A stretch of 13,462 bases of DNA. Source: an uncultured Campylobacter sp. Its GTDB lineage: Bacteria; Campylobacterota; Campylobacteria; Campylobacterales; Campylobacteraceae. The notes beneath the pieces were generated by a model, which worked only from the letters and a program-made list of their open reading frames with translations, made no database searches and was not told the DNA's origin. Positions 1 to 5,666 of the stretch are shown in pieces. The position numbers and the translations under genes were made by a program. How positions within the stretch are numbered: position 1 is the first letter of the stretch; each line of letters begins with the position of its first letter. The stretch lies in the NCBI GenBank assembly GCA_937965895.1, contig CALCKS010000151.1, positions 1 to 13,462 on the forward strand. Reading direction: 5' to 3'.

Positions 1-183
1 GCTCATAAACGGCAGCACGCTGGACAATACGGCAACGGCGCCTATGATACTGTTATAAAGTCGTATGATCTTGACGGCGGTAAAATTTACAGGGTATTTA
101 TAAGCGGCTTTAGAAGCGAAGAAGAAGCAAAAGACTTCATAAGCGCAGGGCATATCTCGGGCGCATTTTTCGTGAGGGAATAA
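1..183 (+). CDS. rlpA: RlpA-like septal ring lytic transglycosylase, C-terminal end (SPOR domain), partial
   Basis: The window opens inside this frame; 60 codons and a TAA stop (181-183) are visible. The visible part reads as a SPOR domain: the segment YRVFISGFRSEEEAKDFI, followed by a short Gly/Ala-containing end, has the typical pattern of an aromatic-hydrophobic strand, a G-F-x-(S/T) turn and an E/A-rich helix. SPOR domains bind glycan strands stripped of stem peptides at division sites. Naming the protein RlpA rests on the SPOR domain plus position directly upstream of the kdsC-lpt cluster, where from memory Campylobacter species carry rlpA. The double-psi barrel catalytic domain lies outside the window, so another SPOR protein cannot be excluded. 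The next gene, hisB, starts 1 nt after this stop, with an AGGGA ribosome site (175-179) inside the rlpA end, so the two are co-transcribed. Confidence 0.7.
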   Translation, partial: AHKRQHAGQYGNGAYDTVIKSYDLDGGKIYRVFISGFRSEEEAKDFISAGHISGAFFVRE

Positions 184-184
184 G

Positions 185-748
185 ATGCAAAGAAAGACAA
201 AAGAGACGGATATCAGCCTAGAGCTTGAAATTTACGGCAGTGGCAAATCTGAGATAAGCACGGGCATAGGATTTTTTGACCACATGCTTGAGGCCTTTTG
301 CAAGCATGCGCTTTTTGATATGAAGCTTGTTTGCAAGGGTGATTTGCATGTGGATTTCCATCATAGCGTGGAGGACGTGGGTATCGTTATCGGACTGGCT
401 TTGCGCGAGCAAATTTATCCGCTTAGCGGCGTGGAGAGATTTGGTGAGGCGACGGTGGTGATGGACGAGGCGGCGGTAAACTGCGCTCTTGATCTTTCAA
501 ACCGCCCGTTTTTGGTATACGAAAGCATAAGCGAGGGTAAGGTCGGCGAATTTGATGTAGAGTTAGCGAATGAGTTTTTCCAGGCTCTAGCATTTAATGC
601 CGCAATCACCTTGCATATCGCTAAAATCCGCGGACGAAACTCTCATCATATTTTGGAGGCCAGTTTTAAAGCCTGTGCCGTCGCGCTAAGAAGAGCTCTA
701 GCCAAAAACGCTAGAGTCGGCGTGCCTAGCACGAAAGGCGTGCTATGA
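185..748 (+). CDS. hisB: Imidazoleglycerol-phosphate dehydratase (monofunctional HisB)
   Basis: A cytosolic enzyme of histidine biosynthesis. It dehydrates imidazole glycerol phosphate to imidazole acetol phosphate using two Mn ions per site. At 187 residues it is the size of a stand-alone dehydratase, with no HAD-type histidinol-phosphatase domain in front. Family motifs are clear: GFFDHMLE (residues 29-36, metal ligand H33), HHSVEDVG (59-66; H59, H60, E63), RNSHHILEASFKA (151-163; H154, H155, E158) and the C-terminal PSTKG (181-185). The start follows an AGGGA ribosome site 5 nt upstream, and the product begins right at the family core. Its stop overlaps the kdsC start in ATGA (745-748). 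It is the only histidine gene visible, sitting inside a cell-envelope operon, so its expression is probably tied to that operon rather than to a his operon. Confidence 0.95.
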   Translation: MQRKTKETDISLELEIYGSGKSEISTGIGFFDHMLEAFCKHALFDMKLVCKGDLHVDFHHSVEDVGIVIGLALREQIYPLSGVERFGEATVVMDEAAVNCALDLSNRPFLVYESISEGKVGEFDVELANEFFQALAFNAAITLHIAKIRGRNSHHILEASFKACAVALRRALAKNARVGVPSTKGVL

Positions 749-1233
749 TAGAGATTATATTTTTAGACGTCGACGGGTGCCTAACCGACGGCAAGATCGT
801 TTATAGCCCAAACGGCGACGAGCTTAAATTTTTTGACGTTAAGGATGGATACGCTATCGAGAGCTGGCTAAAGCTCGGTAAAAAAGTCGCGATCATCACA
901 GGCAGAAGCTCGCCTATCGTCGAAAAAAGGGCGCAGGATCTAAAGATAACGCACGTCTATCAAGGCATTAGCGATAAATTTGAAACCGCAAAACATATAC
1001 TTAAATTTGAAGGACTCGAGTTTGAAAATGCAGCAGCAATAGGTGACGATTACAACGACTACAAGCTACTAAAAAGCGTCGGATGGAGCTTTAAACCGAA
1101 AAATGCGATCAAAGAGCTTGAAGTAAGAACGAGGCTCAACTACAAAGGCGGCAACGGCGCGGTGCGCGAGATGATAGAGATACTTATCCGCAGCGAGGGC
1201 TTAATGCAAGAGTGGGCTAAGCGTTGGTTATAA
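745..1233 (+). CDS. kdsC: 3-deoxy-D-manno-octulosonate 8-phosphate phosphatase (KdsC, HAD family)
   Basis: Removes the phosphate from Kdo-8-phosphate in the cytoplasm, giving the Kdo that is activated for the LPS inner core. At 162 residues it has the compact C0-type HAD layout without a cap domain, as KdsC proteins do. HAD motif I is DVDGCLTDG (residues 8-16; nucleophile D8, acid/base D10; many KdsC have V where this has C12). Motif II is ITGRSS (T52), motif III lysine is probably K78 in GISDKF, and motif IV is GDDYNDY (100-106; D101, D102). The Arg/Gly-rich end KGGNGAVRE (134-142) is characteristic of tetrameric KdsC. An AAAGG site (734-738) precedes the ATG, which overlaps the hisB stop. 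The end overlaps lptC. The lpt neighbours support KdsC over other small HAD phosphatases. Confidence 0.92.
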   Translation: MIEIIFLDVDGCLTDGKIVYSPNGDELKFFDVKDGYAIESWLKLGKKVAIITGRSSPIVEKRAQDLKITHVYQGISDKFETAKHILKFEGLEFENAAAIGDDYNDYKLLKSVGWSFKPKNAIKELEVRTRLNYKGGNGAVREMIEILIRSEGLMQEWAKRWL

Positions 1234-1751
1234 GGATTTTTTACCTAGTCGTCAGCGTTTTTAGCGTGGCGATGGTTTATTTGGCGATTGAGGAGCCTTA
1301 CTATAGCGAGCTATTAAAGGGTGGCGAAGTGACTACAAGCATGCAGATGAACGCAGTCACTGACTACGAGATGAATGCTACTGTAGTAAATGCCAGATAT
1401 GAAGCCGATACGTGGAATAGATACTCCGAATTTGACGAATTTATAAAATTTAGAGCGGAAATTTTTAAAGATAACAAAGAGCATAACGTGAGCTCCGATA
1501 AAGCATTTTATAACGGCGGTCGAATTATACTTAAGGGTAACGCGCGCTATGCAAATAATGAAAATTTGACCTTTTTATCAGACGAGGTCATTTATAGTAC
1601 TGCCACTAAAGTAGCTACTACGCAAACGCCTTTTACGCTAACGAAGAACGAAGATAAAATAGTCGGCAAAGCCCTGGTTTATGACTTTGAGTTAAAAAAA
1701 GCTTATATCAAAAAGGCCTTTGCTTTGATAGAGCAAGATAGAAAAAGATAG
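1224..1751 (+). CDS. lptC: LPS export ABC transporter periplasmic protein LptC (TTG start)
   Basis: A 175-residue bitopic inner-membrane protein. Residues about 3-21 form one transmembrane helix; the rest is a beta-rich periplasmic domain of the LptC/LptA fold. Known role: LptC accepts LPS from LptB2FG and passes it to LptA in the trans-envelope bridge. Recognition comes from length, the single N-terminal helix, repeating beta-strand patterns such as NGGRIILKGNARY and LTFLSDEVIYS, and the adjacent lptA. The start is TTG at 1224. An in-frame TAA at 1218-1220 rules out anything further upstream, and the next Met (residue 17) would destroy the membrane helix. No good Shine-Dalgarno is visible. 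The start lies inside the end of kdsC (10-bp overlap), so translation probably depends on ribosomes finishing kdsC. LptC is poorly conserved, so context carries weight here. Confidence 0.88.
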   Translation: MVIRIFYLVVSVFSVAMVYLAIEEPYYSELLKGGEVTTSMQMNAVTDYEMNATVVNARYEADTWNRYSEFDEFIKFRAEIFKDNKEHNVSSDKAFYNGGRIILKGNARYANNENLTFLSDEVIYSTATKVATTQTPFTLTKNEDKIVGKALVYDFELKKAYIKKAFALIEQDRKR

Positions 1752-1759
1752 GACGGAAA

Positions 1760-2236
1760 ATGATAAATTTTGGTTTTAAAAAAGTGGCTTTAGTTTTGGC
1801 GCTTAGCGCTTTACCGCTTTTAGCAGAGCAGGTGGAGATCACTGCTGATGAGTTTTATGCCGACGAAGGCAAGCAAATAAGCGAATTTAAAGGCAATGTA
1901 AATATTAAAAAAGGCAAGGATACGCTCACTGCAAATTTGGTAGTGATATATTTCGACAAAAAGCGAAATCCGCTAAAATACGTCGCTTCCGGCAATGCCA
2001 AATTTAGAGTATTTATCAAAAATAAAACATACGACGGTAGCGGTAGCGAGCTTGTTTACGAGCCTGCGCCAAATTTATATACGATAAACGGCAACGGCTT
2101 TTTGCACGAGATAGAGACTGATAAAAAAGTCTACGGCGAAAAGATCACGGTCAATCAAAATAGCGGCACGTATAACGTAAATAGCGGCAAAAAAGAGCCG
2201 GTCAAATTTATATTCCAAGTCGAGGACAAAAAGTGA
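1760..2236 (+). CDS. lptA: LPS transport periplasmic protein LptA (OstA-like)
   Basis: A 158-residue secreted protein with an N-terminal signal peptide (positive FKK at 6-8, hydrophobic 9-21, probable cut after A22 in LLA|EQ). The mature part opens with VEITADEFYADEGKQISEF and continues with KGNVNIKKGKDTLTANL, the typical strand pattern of the OstA/LptA jelly roll. LptA oligomers carry LPS across the periplasm from LptC to LptDE. The length is usual for the family. The ATG at 1760 lies 8 nt after the lptC stop and is preceded by GGACGGAA, a modest ribosome site. The end overlaps the next start in GTGA (2233-2236). The pairing with lptC and kdsC makes the assignment firm. lptB, lptD, lptF and lptG are not in the window. 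Confidence 0.92.
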   Translation: MINFGFKKVALVLALSALPLLAEQVEITADEFYADEGKQISEFKGNVNIKKGKDTLTANLVVIYFDKKRNPLKYVASGNAKFRVFIKNKTYDGSGSELVYEPAPNLYTINGNGFLHEIETDKKVYGEKITVNQNSGTYNVNSGKKEPVKFIFQVEDKK

Positions 2237-2856
2237 TCCGCGTTTTAAACGCAAAATTTCTTATCTCGGCGCCCGACATCTCGCTAGCTCCGCCTGCAAA
2301 CTCTAGCGAAGTGGCGTTTCTAGGGCGCTCAAACGTGGGCAAAAGTAGCCTCATAAACACTCTCGTAAACCAAAAAAGCCTAGCCAAGAGCAGCTCGACA
2401 CCGGGCAAAACGCGCCTCATAAATTTTTTCGAGGTCGAGTATGCGCGTGGCGTCAAAAACGAGCAAGGCGAGCCAAGCGAGGAGAGGGCAAATTTGACTT
2501 TTGTCGATCTGCCTGGCTTTGGATACGCCAAAGTTGCCAAAAGTATGCATGCGCAGTGGAGAAAAAACCTCGACGAGTACCTAAAATTTAGAGCCAACAT
2601 CAAGCTCTTCGTGCATCTCATCGACTCGCGCCAGTTTGATATGCAAATAGATAGGGACGTAAACGACTATTTGCAAAGCTTTCTGCGCCCCGATCAAAAA
2701 ATTTTAAATTTCCTCACAAAATCAGACAAGCTAAATCAAAGCCAAAAAAGCGCAGTTCTAAAGGTCTATCCGGGCGCGTATTTCGTTTCGGCGCTTAAAA
2801 AAACGGGCGTAGAAAAGGCAAACGAGCTTATATATCTAAACGCGCTGGGGCTGTAA
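2233..2856 (+). CDS. engB: Ribosome biogenesis GTPase EngB/YsxC (YihA)
   Basis: An essential small GTPase acting in late assembly of the large ribosomal subunit. The 207 residues show the full G-motif set: G1 GRSNVGKSS (31-39), G2 STPGKT (55-60, switch T56), G3 DLPGFGYAK (92-100), G4 TKSDK (162-166) and G5 SALKK (186-190). The start is GTG at 2233, with GAGGA (2222-2226) 6 nt upstream; it overlaps the lptA stop. Between G2 and G3, where most family members have a short turn (INFFEV...VDLPG), there is a charged insertion at about residues 70-88 (ARGVKNEQGEPSEERANL). This looks like an extended surface loop; I cannot tell whether it is lineage-specific. The stop overlaps the next small ORF in TAATG. 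Function is unrelated to LPS, and position in this operon follows the Campylobacter order as I remember it. Confidence 0.95.
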   Translation: MIRVLNAKFLISAPDISLAPPANSSEVAFLGRSNVGKSSLINTLVNQKSLAKSSSTPGKTRLINFFEVEYARGVKNEQGEPSEERANLTFVDLPGFGYAKVAKSMHAQWRKNLDEYLKFRANIKLFVHLIDSRQFDMQIDRDVNDYLQSFLRPDQKILNFLTKSDKLNQSQKSAVLKVYPGAYFVSALKKTGVEKANELIYLNALGL

Positions 2857-2972
2857 TGAAATCAAAAAGCCTCAGGCAAATTTTGGCATTTTTACCATCA
2901 AATTTTCCGGCTAAATTTACAAATTTAAGCGACTCCAAGACTAAATTTGCAAATTTAGCTAAAAACCTATAA
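2856..2972 (+). CDS. Possible 38-residue coupled small ORF between engB and the MreD-like gene
   Basis: An ATG overlapping the engB stop (TAATG, 2854-2858) opens a 38-codon frame that ends at TAA 2970-2972, two bases before the ATG of the next gene. It therefore fills the gap exactly. The predicted peptide is basic (start MKSKSLRQILAFL) with a hydrophobic patch and a low-complexity second half containing KFTNL and KFANL. That repetition comes from two copies of CTAAATTTRCAAATTTA (2911-2927 and 2941-2957, 30-bp period). The ribosome site is weak (CTGGGG). I do not recognise the peptide. It may be a real coupled peptide, a decoy that carries ribosomes across the gap, or merely non-coding spacer with an AAATTT repeat. 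The exact fit at both ends favours translation; composition argues against a folded product. Confidence 0.3.
   Translation: MKSKSLRQILAFLPSNFPAKFTNLSDSKTKFANLAKNL
2941..2958. repeat. 18-bp perfect palindrome CTAAATTTGCAAATTTAG
   Basis: The sequence equals its own reverse complement over all 18 bases. It is two AAATTT words joined by GC. A near copy, CTAAATTTACAAATTTA, lies exactly 30 bp upstream at 2911-2927. It sits just upstream of the MreD-like start. It could be a protein-binding site, could fold as a 7-bp hairpin with a TGCA loop, or could simply reflect the window-wide AAATTT excess. Confidence 0.6.
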
Positions 2973-2974
2973 CG

Positions 2975-3478
2975 ATGCGAACGAGTGCGGCGATGCGAAG
3001 ACTTGGCGCGGAGAAGCGATTTTTAAAGCAACTTGCTTGGGTTGCTTTTTTAGTATTTTATCAGAGCATAACGACGGTATTTACGCACCTACCGCCTCTT
3101 ATCGGGATATTTTTTACTTACATGATCATACTAACTTTGCAAAAACAAAAGACGCTCAAAGAGTTTGGCAAGGAGTGGTATTTTTGTCTATTTTACCTTA
3201 CCTTTGCCGAGCAGGCGCACGGGTTTGCGCTGTTTTCAGCGGTGATCGCGTTTATGCTTTTTTATCATTTTATGTCCGATTGGCTCATCGTTACGCTAAA
3301 ATCAAGAGAGCTTTTGGCGGCGGGATTCGTCACTAGCGGCTACGTTTGGACCTGCGCGACCAGCTCTTTTATCTCATACGCGGCAAATTTGCCTATGTTA
3401 AAATTTGACTACGAGTACCTAATCTACGTCGGCGTGGAGTCTGTTTTGGCGGTGATTTTGTTTAGGGGGCGCTTATGA
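2975..3478 (+). CDS. MreD-like integral membrane protein, upstream partner of PBP2
   Basis: A 167-residue hydrophobic protein with about four or five membrane segments (approximately residues 20-36, 39-55, 67-85, 87-107 and 145-163) and a basic N-terminus. MreD proteins have this size and topology and sit before mrdA in many rod-shaped or curved bacteria, where they act in the elongasome. The sequence itself shows no motif I would call diagnostic, so the name rests on length, topology and position. From memory, Cj0651 next to pbpC in C. jejuni is the equivalent. The start is uncertain: ATG 2975 follows the small ORF directly, ATG 2993 is an alternative, and neither has a good ribosome site. 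The end overlaps the mrdA start in ATGA (3475-3478). An overlapping 99-codon frame (3037-3336) is a shadow. Confidence 0.6.
   Translation: MRTSAAMRRLGAEKRFLKQLAWVAFLVFYQSITTVFTHLPPLIGIFFTYMIILTLQKQKTLKEFGKEWYFCLFYLTFAEQAHGFALFSAVIAFMLFYHFMSDWLIVTLKSRELLAAGFVTSGYVWTCATSSFISYAANLPMLKFDYEYLIYVGVESVLAVILFRGRL
3382..3393. repeat. 12-bp perfect palindrome GGCAAATTTGCC
   Basis: A self-complementary AAATTT-centred word inside the MreD-like coding region. It is one of several members of the same palindrome class (also GCAAATTTGC at 3739-3748 in mrdA and CTAAAATTTTAG at 10198-10209 in the lipoprotein gene). Confidence 0.5.
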
Positions 3479-5328
3479 GGATGCGCATAGTCTTTGGCAT
3501 CATATTTAGCGTCTGGGTGCTTTTGCTGGTGCGAGTTTATTACCTTAGCGTCAAGTCAAACGATTTTTATGAGGAGATCGCCGAGCAAAATGCGGTAAAA
3601 ACGCAGTATCTAGCCCCTGTGCGCGGACTGATTCTAGATGCCAAGGGGCGTCCTATGGCGGTAAATCGCCTCGGTTTTTCCGTCGCACTAAAGCCGCACC
3701 TAAGTGGCAAAAGGGCGGAAATTTTAGACGCCGAGCTTGCAAATTTGCAAAATTTATTTGAGGATTTAAATGTCACGAAGCTAAAGCGCGAATATGTCAA
3801 GGCCGACTCGCCTTATAACCAAGATTTCATTCAGATTATCGATTTTATGGACTACGATAAGATGATACCGCGCATCGCCGAGCTCTCGCTGCGAGAAAAT
3901 TTAGAGGTCAAGCCGGCCTCCAAGCGCCACTATCCATACAATAACCTAGCCTCGCACATCATCGGCTACGTCGGCCGCGCAAATCAGCAAGACGTCGAGT
4001 CCGATCCCGTCGCAAAGCTAACCAATCACACGGGCAGAAGCGGCACGGAGCGCTTTTATAACTCCGTCTTGCAGGGTCAAGAGGGCGTGCGAAAGATAAA
4101 AGTAAACGCGCTAAATCAGGAGGTCGAGGAGATATCCGTGAGCTACCCGCAAAGCTCGGATATATCGCTTACGATCGACCTTGAGATGCAAAAATACATA
4201 GAGGAAATTTTCGGCGATAACGCGGGCGTCATCATCGTGATGGACGTGAGAGACGGCTCGATACTGGCTGCGGGCAGCTTTCCAGAGTATGATTTAAATC
4301 CGTTTGTTACGGGGTTATCGCAGGCTAAATGGGACGAGCTTGTTAAAAGTATCGATCATCCATTCACAAACAAGCTCGTAAACGGCCTTTATCCGCCGGG
4401 TTCGGTTATAAAAATGGGCGTGGCGATGGCGTTTTTAGATACTGGCAAGATGAGTCGCTCCGATGGGTATTTTTGCTCGGGCTCGTTTGAGCTTGGAGGG
4501 CGAAATTTCCGTTGCTGGAACGTCTACGGACACGGTTTTATGGATATGAACTCGGCCATCCGCGAGAGCTGCGACGATTATTTTTATAAAGGCAGCTTAA
4601 AGGTCGGTATCGACGCTATAACCCCGGTTTTAGAGCGGCTAGGTTTTGGGCAAAAAAGTGGGGTGGATCTGCCTAACGAATTTGTCGGTATCGTGCCTGG
4701 ACGCGAGTGGAAGATGCAAAAATACGCTCAGCCGTGGTATCAGGGCGAGACGCTGATCACCTCGATCGGACAGGGCAACTTCCTCGTGACGCCGATGCAG
4801 GTGGTGCGCTATACGGGTATCCTGGCGACGGGGAAAAATATCGTCCCGCATTTTTTACGTAGCGTAAACGGCGAGGAGGTTAAATTTGAGCCTACCGATG
4901 ATATCCTCACGCCGTTTGAGAAAAAGCAGTTGCCGTATGTCCAAAAGGCGATGTATGAGGTCGTAAATCATAAAAAAGGTACCGCGCATAAATATTTTAA
5001 AGAGGCAAAACTCACGCTAGCGGCAAAAACGGGTACCGCGCAGGTCGTGGGTATCTCGCAGGCCGAAAAAAAGCGTATGAAAGAAGAGGACATGGAGTAT
5101 CTGCGCCGCTCGCATGCGTGGGTCACGACTTATGGACCGTACGAGGAGCCTAGATATGCCGTTACCGTTATCATCGAGCACGGCGGACACGGCGGTCTGG
5201 CTGCCGGACCTCTCACGGCTAAAATTTTTAATAAACTACTAGAAATGGGCTACATCGATCAAAAATACGAAATCACCTCGCTAGCAGATACCGAGGCTGC
5301 GGCTGCAGAAAAAAAGAATAAAAATTAA
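3475..5328 (+). CDS. mrdA: Penicillin-binding protein 2 (peptidoglycan D,D-transpeptidase MrdA)
   Basis: A class B PBP that cross-links peptidoglycan in the periplasm during cell elongation, normally with RodA. The 617 residues show a membrane anchor (about 4-24), the non-catalytic N-terminal module with the conserved APVRGLILDAKGRPMAVN stretch (47-64) and GYVGR (164-168), then the transpeptidase domain. The transpeptidase has SxxK at S310-V-I-K313 (nucleophile S310), SxN-type S365-C-D367 and KTGT at 518-521. It ends in a low-complexity tail rich in Ala, Glu, Lys and Asn (about 604-617). Length matches PBP2 (about 600-630). The ATG overlaps the upstream stop, and TAGGGGG (3463-3469) is a plausible ribosome site. 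No rodA or mreB is adjacent. It is the last gene of this operon. Confidence 0.95.
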   Translation: MRMRIVFGIIFSVWVLLLVRVYYLSVKSNDFYEEIAEQNAVKTQYLAPVRGLILDAKGRPMAVNRLGFSVALKPHLSGKRAEILDAELANLQNLFEDLNVTKLKREYVKADSPYNQDFIQIIDFMDYDKMIPRIAELSLRENLEVKPASKRHYPYNNLASHIIGYVGRANQQDVESDPVAKLTNHTGRSGTERFYNSVLQGQEGVRKIKVNALNQEVEEISVSYPQSSDISLTIDLEMQKYIEEIFGDNAGVIIVMDVRDGSILAAGSFPEYDLNPFVTGLSQAKWDELVKSIDHPFTNKLVNGLYPPGSVIKMGVAMAFLDTGKMSRSDGYFCSGSFELGGRNFRCWNVYGHGFMDMNSAIRESCDDYFYKGSLKVGIDAITPVLERLGFGQKSGVDLPNEFVGIVPGREWKMQKYAQPWYQGETLITSIGQGNFLVTPMQVVRYTGILATGKNIVPHFLRSVNGEEVKFEPTDDILTPFEKKQLPYVQKAMYEVVNHKKGTAHKYFKEAKLTLAAKTGTAQVVGISQAEKKRMKEEDMEYLRRSHAWVTTYGPYEEPRYAVTVIIEHGGHGGLAAGPLTAKIFNKLLEMGYIDQKYEITSLADTEAAAAEKKNKN

Positions 5329-5358
5329 AATTCGATCTTCAAATTTAAAGGAAAAATC

Positions 5359-5370
5359 CCGCTTTCGCGG
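5359..5370 (-). terminator. Weak GNRA-loop hairpin with downstream T-tract (minus strand)
   Basis: On the minus strand CCGC-GAAA-GCGG forms a 4-bp GC stem capped by a GNRA tetraloop and is followed at once by GATTTTT. The stem is short. If functional, it would be a backup stop for transcripts of the minus-strand mscL-regulator operon before they run antisense into mrdA. On the plus strand there is no T-tract, so it does not explain mrdA termination. Confidence 0.3.
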
Positions 5371-5503
5371 CATTACCACGCGTTGCGTTCTCGTAACTTT
5401 TCATGGATGCGGCGGCTTAAATTTTATCGTATTTTTAAATTTATAGATTTTATGCATCCTTGCTTTTGTAATCGGTTAAATTTGAGCCAGGCTTGCGACG
5501 AAT

Positions 5504-5517
5504 AAATTTATAAATTT
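5504..5517. repeat. 14-bp perfect palindrome AAATTTATAAATTT
   Basis: Two AAATTT words with a 2-bp AT linker in the convergent spacer. It has the same 8-bp period as the pairs at 2913-2926 and 2943-2956. It reads the same on both strands. Confidence 0.55.
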
Positions 5518-5608
5518 GACGCGGCATTACGATGGTGCGGATAAAATTGCAGTATGCGAGGGGTTCTGAAATTTGACCAGTTTATTTTTATAACCGAGTT
5601 TTAGGTTT

Positions 5609-5634
5609 AAAAACGCGCGAAAACCGGTTTGCGC
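5609..5634 (-). terminator. Probable intrinsic terminator of the mscL-Crp/Fnr operon
   Basis: On the minus strand GCGCAAA (5634-5628) pairs with TTT (5623-5621) and GCGC (5618-5615) around a CCGG loop, with a two-base bulge. GTTTTT follows. The hairpin begins about 32 nt past the stop codon of the regulator gene (5667). GC-rich stem, small loop and T-tract in the right place make this a reasonable rho-independent terminator. Confidence 0.5.
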
Positions 5635-5666
5635 TAAAAGAAAGCTTAAATTTGCAAATACTGGCT

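Larger units (their letters stand above)
5329..5666. other. 338-bp non-coding spacer between convergent mrdA and the Crp/Fnr gene
   Basis: No frame longer than about 17 codons with an ATG looks coding, and no RNA gene is recognisable. It holds eight AAATTT words (near 5341, 5418, 5436, 5478, 5504, 5512, 5569 and 5646). One pair forms the 14-bp perfect palindrome AAATTTATAAATTT (5504-5517). It also holds two copies of CGCGGCATTAC (5366-5376, 5520-5530) and two terminator-like hairpins, listed separately. Its length is unusual beside the near-zero spacing elsewhere in the window. It may be the scar of a lost gene or a rearrangement joint, since from memory the flanking blocks are far apart in C. 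jejuni. Confidence 0.6.

Noticed and set aside
2208..2621. 137-codon minus-strand frame opposite engB
   Set aside because: It lies fully antisense to an unmistakable GTPase with all G motifs; its translation is Arg/Ser/Leu-rich with no domain, as shadow frames are.
3037..3336. 99-codon plus-strand frame within the MreD-like gene
   Set aside because: Overlaps a membrane protein frame that is longer and fits the operon junctions; translation lacks a coherent topology.
5359..5370. CCGC/GCGG hairpin as terminator of mrdA on the plus strand
   Set aside because: On that strand no T-tract follows (CATTACC); it fits only the minus strand, and weakly.
5453..5506. Short ATG frame of about 17 codons in the spacer
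   Set aside because: No ribosome site, no recognisable content, well within chance.
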